Under the pieces are notes generated by a model that saw only the letters and a list, made by a program, of their open reading frames with translations, made no database searches and was not told the origin of the DNA. The position numbers and the translations under genes are program-made. From Roseovarius salinarum (GTDB taxonomy: Bacteria; Pseudomonadota; Alphaproteobacteria; Rhodobacterales; Rhodobacteraceae): a stretch of 64,000 bases of DNA. Below, piece by piece: positions 62,126 through 64,000 of this stretch. The stretch spans positions 36,528 through 100,527 of the forward strand of contig NZ_PHNT01000014.1 in assembly GCF_002834145.1 (NCBI RefSeq), written 5' to 3'. How positions within the stretch are numbered: the stretch's first letter is position 1; every line of letters begins with the position of its first letter.

Positions 62126-63001
62126 ATGCAGGTCGTTCTTCACGCAGGCGCCCACAAGACCGACGAGGACCGGCTGCTGAAGTGTCTGATGAAGAACCGG
62201 GACCTGCTGTCGCGCCACGGCACGGTCGTCCCCGGCACCGGCAGCTACCGCAAGCTCCTGCGCGACGCGATCCATGCCGCGCAGGGCAACGGCGTGAGCG
62301 ATGACGCGCGCGACGTCCTGCTCGACGCCATTGTTCAGGGCGCGGCGGTCGACCGGCTGGTGCTGGGCAACCCCGGTTTTTTCGGGATGCCGAAGATGGC
62401 TGTTTCGGGCGGCCAGTTCTACCGTGCCGCCGGGCCGCGCATGGAGGTTTTCAACAGGCTCTTCGGTCCCGACGAGGTCGAGCTTTTCTTTGCCATCCGC
62501 AACCCGGCCACGTTCCTGCCCGCGATCTTCCGTGAAACCCCCTTCGAGAATTTCACCGACTTCATGGACGGGGTGGACCCGCTCGAGATGCGGTGGTCCG
62601 AGATGCTGACACGCATCCGCGCGGCCGTCCCCGGCTTGCAGATCACCGTCTGGTGCAACGAGGATACGCCGTTCATCTGGGCGGAGATCGTGCGCGAGAT
62701 GGCCGGCCTCGACCCGACGGTGCCCTTCGAGGGCGAGCACGCGTTGCTCTCGGAGATCATGACCGATACGGGCATGCAGCGTTTCAACGCCTATCTCGAA
62801 AGCCACCCCGGCATGCCCGAGGTGCAGAAGCGCCGGGTCATCGCCGCGTTCCTCGACAAGTTCGCCCGCGAGACGGAGATCGAGGAGGAACTCGACGTTC
62901 CCGGCTGGACCGAGGCCTTCGTCGACCGGCTGTCGGAGATCTACGACGAGGATGTCTACGAGATCCAGCGAATGCCGGGCGTCACCATGATCGCGCCCTG
63001 A
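62126..63001 (+). CDS. Sulfotransferase-like protein with a degenerate phosphosulfate site
   Basis: This 291-residue cytosolic protein opens MQVVLHAGAHKTDEDRLLKC. The HAGAHKT matches the 5'-phosphosulfate-binding loop of bacterial sulfotransferases (H-x-G-x-H-K-T-G-T-T) but DEDRLL replaces GTTS. Later parts (VELFFAIRNPATFLPAIFRE, ITVWCNEDTPFIWAEIVREM) match the 3'-phosphate region R-x-P and helices of the fold. It may be an inactive or altered sulfotransferase. Two starts exist; ATG 62126 begins exactly at the fold. Confidence 0.65.
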   Translation: MQVVLHAGAHKTDEDRLLKCLMKNRDLLSRHGTVVPGTGSYRKLLRDAIHAAQGNGVSDDARDVLLDAIVQGAAVDRLVLGNPGFFGMPKMAVSGGQFYRAAGPRMEVFNRLFGPDEVELFFAIRNPATFLPAIFRETPFENFTDFMDGVDPLEMRWSEMLTRIRAAVPGLQITVWCNEDTPFIWAEIVREMAGLDPTVPFEGEHALLSEIMTDTGMQRFNAYLESHPGMPEVQKRRVIAAFLDKFARETEIEEELDVPGWTEAFVDRLSEIYDEDVYEIQRMPGVTMIAP

Positions 63002-63019
63002 GGCGCGGCCGCCCGCGGC

Positions 63020-63289
63020 TCACATGCCCAGCGCTTCCTTGTACATTTCCAGCACGGCCTCCTCCTCGGCGATGTCTTCCTTGTCGCGCTTGCGTAGCGC
63101 GATCAGCTTTCGCATCACCTTGGTGTCGTAGCCGCGCGACTTGGCCTCGGCCATGACTTCCTTCTGCTGGTCGGCGAGGTCCTTCTTTTCCGCCTCGAGC
63201 CGCTCGAAGCGTTCGACGAACTGGCGCAGCTCCTCGGCGGTCACGCGGTAGTTTGCCTCGGTGCTGGCGTCTGTGCTGGTGTCGGTCAT
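63020..63289 (-). CDS. gapR: Nucleoid-associated protein GapR (DUF2312)
   Basis: An 89-residue helical protein: YRVTAEELRQFVERFERLEA, EKKDLADQQKEVMAEAKSRG, YDTKVMRKLIALRKRDKEDI, then EEEAVLEMYKEALG. This is the DUF2312 family; Caulobacter GapR encircles overtwisted DNA ahead of replication and transcription and stimulates topoisomerases. Length and order are as expected. It is convergent with the sulfotransferase-like gene, 18 bases between the two stops. Confidence 0.95.
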   Translation of the reverse strand: MTDTSTDASTEANYRVTAEELRQFVERFERLEAEKKDLADQQKEVMAEAKSRGYDTKVMRKLIALRKRDKEDIAEEEAVLEMYKEALGM

Positions 63290-63422
63290 CTCTGATCCCT
63301 CGGCTGCCCGGCGTCCTCGTAGCCTGCGTGCCGGGCGCCTGCAAGGGCGGCGCGGGCGGCTTGCGGTGCGCCGCCGGATCGTCTAGGCGACGACGCGCGG
63401 CAGGAGCGCGGCGGAGGTGGCC

Positions 63423-63638
63423 ATGGACATACTGATCTGGATCGGCGCGGCGGTGTCGCTGGCGGGACTGGGCGGGCTCGTGTGGTGCATCCTGCGTGTC
63501 TGGCGGGCGCGGCGCGCCGGGTTGAGCGACGAGGAACTGCGCGCGCGCATCCAGTCGGTTCTGCCGGTCAACCTGGGTGCATTCCTGTTGTCCGCGCTGG
63601 GGCTGATGATGGTCGTCGTGGGCATCCTTCTCGGCTGA
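63423..63638 (+). CDS. Small two-helix membrane protein, function unknown
   Basis: A 71-residue protein: helix 1 ILIWIGAAVSLAGLGGLVWC, a basic and acidic loop VWRARRAGLSDEELRARIQ, helix 2 LGAFLLSALGLMMVVVGILL. GGAGG five bases before ATG 63423 sets the start. It is divergent from gapR. The pattern is common as an unnamed protein in Rhodobacterales. Confidence 0.78.
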   Translation: MDILIWIGAAVSLAGLGGLVWCILRVWRARRAGLSDEELRARIQSVLPVNLGAFLLSALGLMMVVVGILLG

Positions 63639-63771
63639 GGCCGCCGGCGGGCGCGGCTCTTGGAATGGTGGCGGTTTGGCGTTATGACACCATGCCATGT
63701 CGAGGTGCGCGACCTGCCACCGCGGCGCGTGTATTTGTCGTTTTTCAGGATTTTGTAGCCCGGAGCGCATT

Positions 63772-64000
63772 ATGCAGAACAAGGTGACGAAGGCGATTTT
63801 GCCGGTTGCGGGTCTGGGGACCCGTTTTCTTCCGGCGACGAAGTCGGTACCCAAGGAGATCATGACGCTGGTGGACCGTCCGCTGGTCCAGTACGCGATC
63901 GACGAGGCGCGCGCGGCGGGGATCAAGGAATTCATCTTCGTGACGTCGCGCGGCAAGGGGGCGCTGGAGGATTACTTCGACGCGGCGCCGCAGCTCGAGC
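63772..64000 (+). CDS. galU: UTP-glucose-1-phosphate uridylyltransferase, 3' end outside window
   Basis: The visible 76 codons read [60 protein letters not shown]. They contain the nucleotide-binding [15 protein letters not shown] signature of GalU and the KEMLTLVDRP-like metal/sugar region. It makes UDP-glucose, the source of UDP-galactose used by the Glf protein upstream, so it belongs functionally to the surface-glycan locus. CGGAG lies nine bases before the ATG. Confidence 0.95.
   Translation, partial: MQNKVTKAILPVAGLGTRFLPATKSVPKEIMTLVDRPLVQYAIDEARAAGIKEFIFVTSRGKGALEDYFDAAPQLE

Overview
The window is GC-rich chromosomal DNA with the gene content of an alphaproteobacterium, almost certainly Rhodobacteraceae (Roseobacter/Rhodobacter group). 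Signs are GapR (DUF2312), MmcB, CarD, a short RpoH, FdxA, an alphaproteobacterial LexA box (GTTC-N7-GTTC), an Lrp/AsnC regulator, a FliM/FliN-like protein and a short-chain fatty acyl regulator. I see no phage, integrase, insertion sequence or CRISPR array. It reads as core genome with a few accessory patches.

Layout. 1-2.6 kb: end of a RES-domain gene, SOS-type mmcB, a GNAT gene, tRNA-His and a small HTH protein. 2.7-8.3 kb: CBS protein and Crp/Fnr regulator (both near FNR-like palindromes), RluD-type pseudouridine synthase, rpoH, lipoprotein hydrolase, DksA-like zinc finger. 8.3-16.4 kb: amphi-Trp protein, PepF, DMT exporter, the ATP-dependent ligase with its ligase-associated exonuclease, and an FAH-family enzyme. 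16.5-22.9 kb: S33 hydrolase/SCP2 pair, then TPR protein, Suv3-like helicase, S4 protein, ferredoxin and CarD. 22.9-27.3 kb: cobS/cobT, a Kef-type antiporter and an Lrp-like gene. 27.7-35.2 kb: a large GspL-like/PilP-like bitopic protein, O-acetylhomoserine sulfhydrylase, glyoxalase-fold protein, ParA-like ATPase, a frameshifted lipoprotein, a glycosyltransferase-like protein and a secreted protein. 35.2-40.2 kb: tRNA-Tyr, rlmB, a candidate sRNA, and a complete queuosine-precursor operon queCDEF behind a probable preQ1-I riboswitch, followed by three tandem palindromic repeats.

40.4-52.6 kb is the most coherent system. A six-gene minus-strand run (substrate-binding protein, two permeases, two ATPases, acetyl-CoA synthetase) is divergent from a PrpR/RamB-type short-chain fatty acyl regulator, a receiver-only response regulator, a small membrane protein and a solute:sodium symporter-histidine kinase resembling CbrA/CrbS. 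Together they look like a sensing, uptake and activation cassette for acetate or another short-chain acid.

52.7-64 kb: FliM/FliN-like protein, Flp-like pilin, a YeeE/YedE pair with a persulfide dioxygenase-like MBL protein (sulfur handling), a second DksA-like protein, a polysaccharide export locus (KpsM/E/T-like, Glf, and galU cut by the window end), a PagL-like outer-membrane protein, tRNA-Thr, a sulfotransferase-like protein and gapR.

All calls rest on reading translated sequence and motifs by eye. No similarity search, RNA folding or signal-peptide program was run. Start codons are stated where a ribosome-binding site decides them and flagged where it does not.
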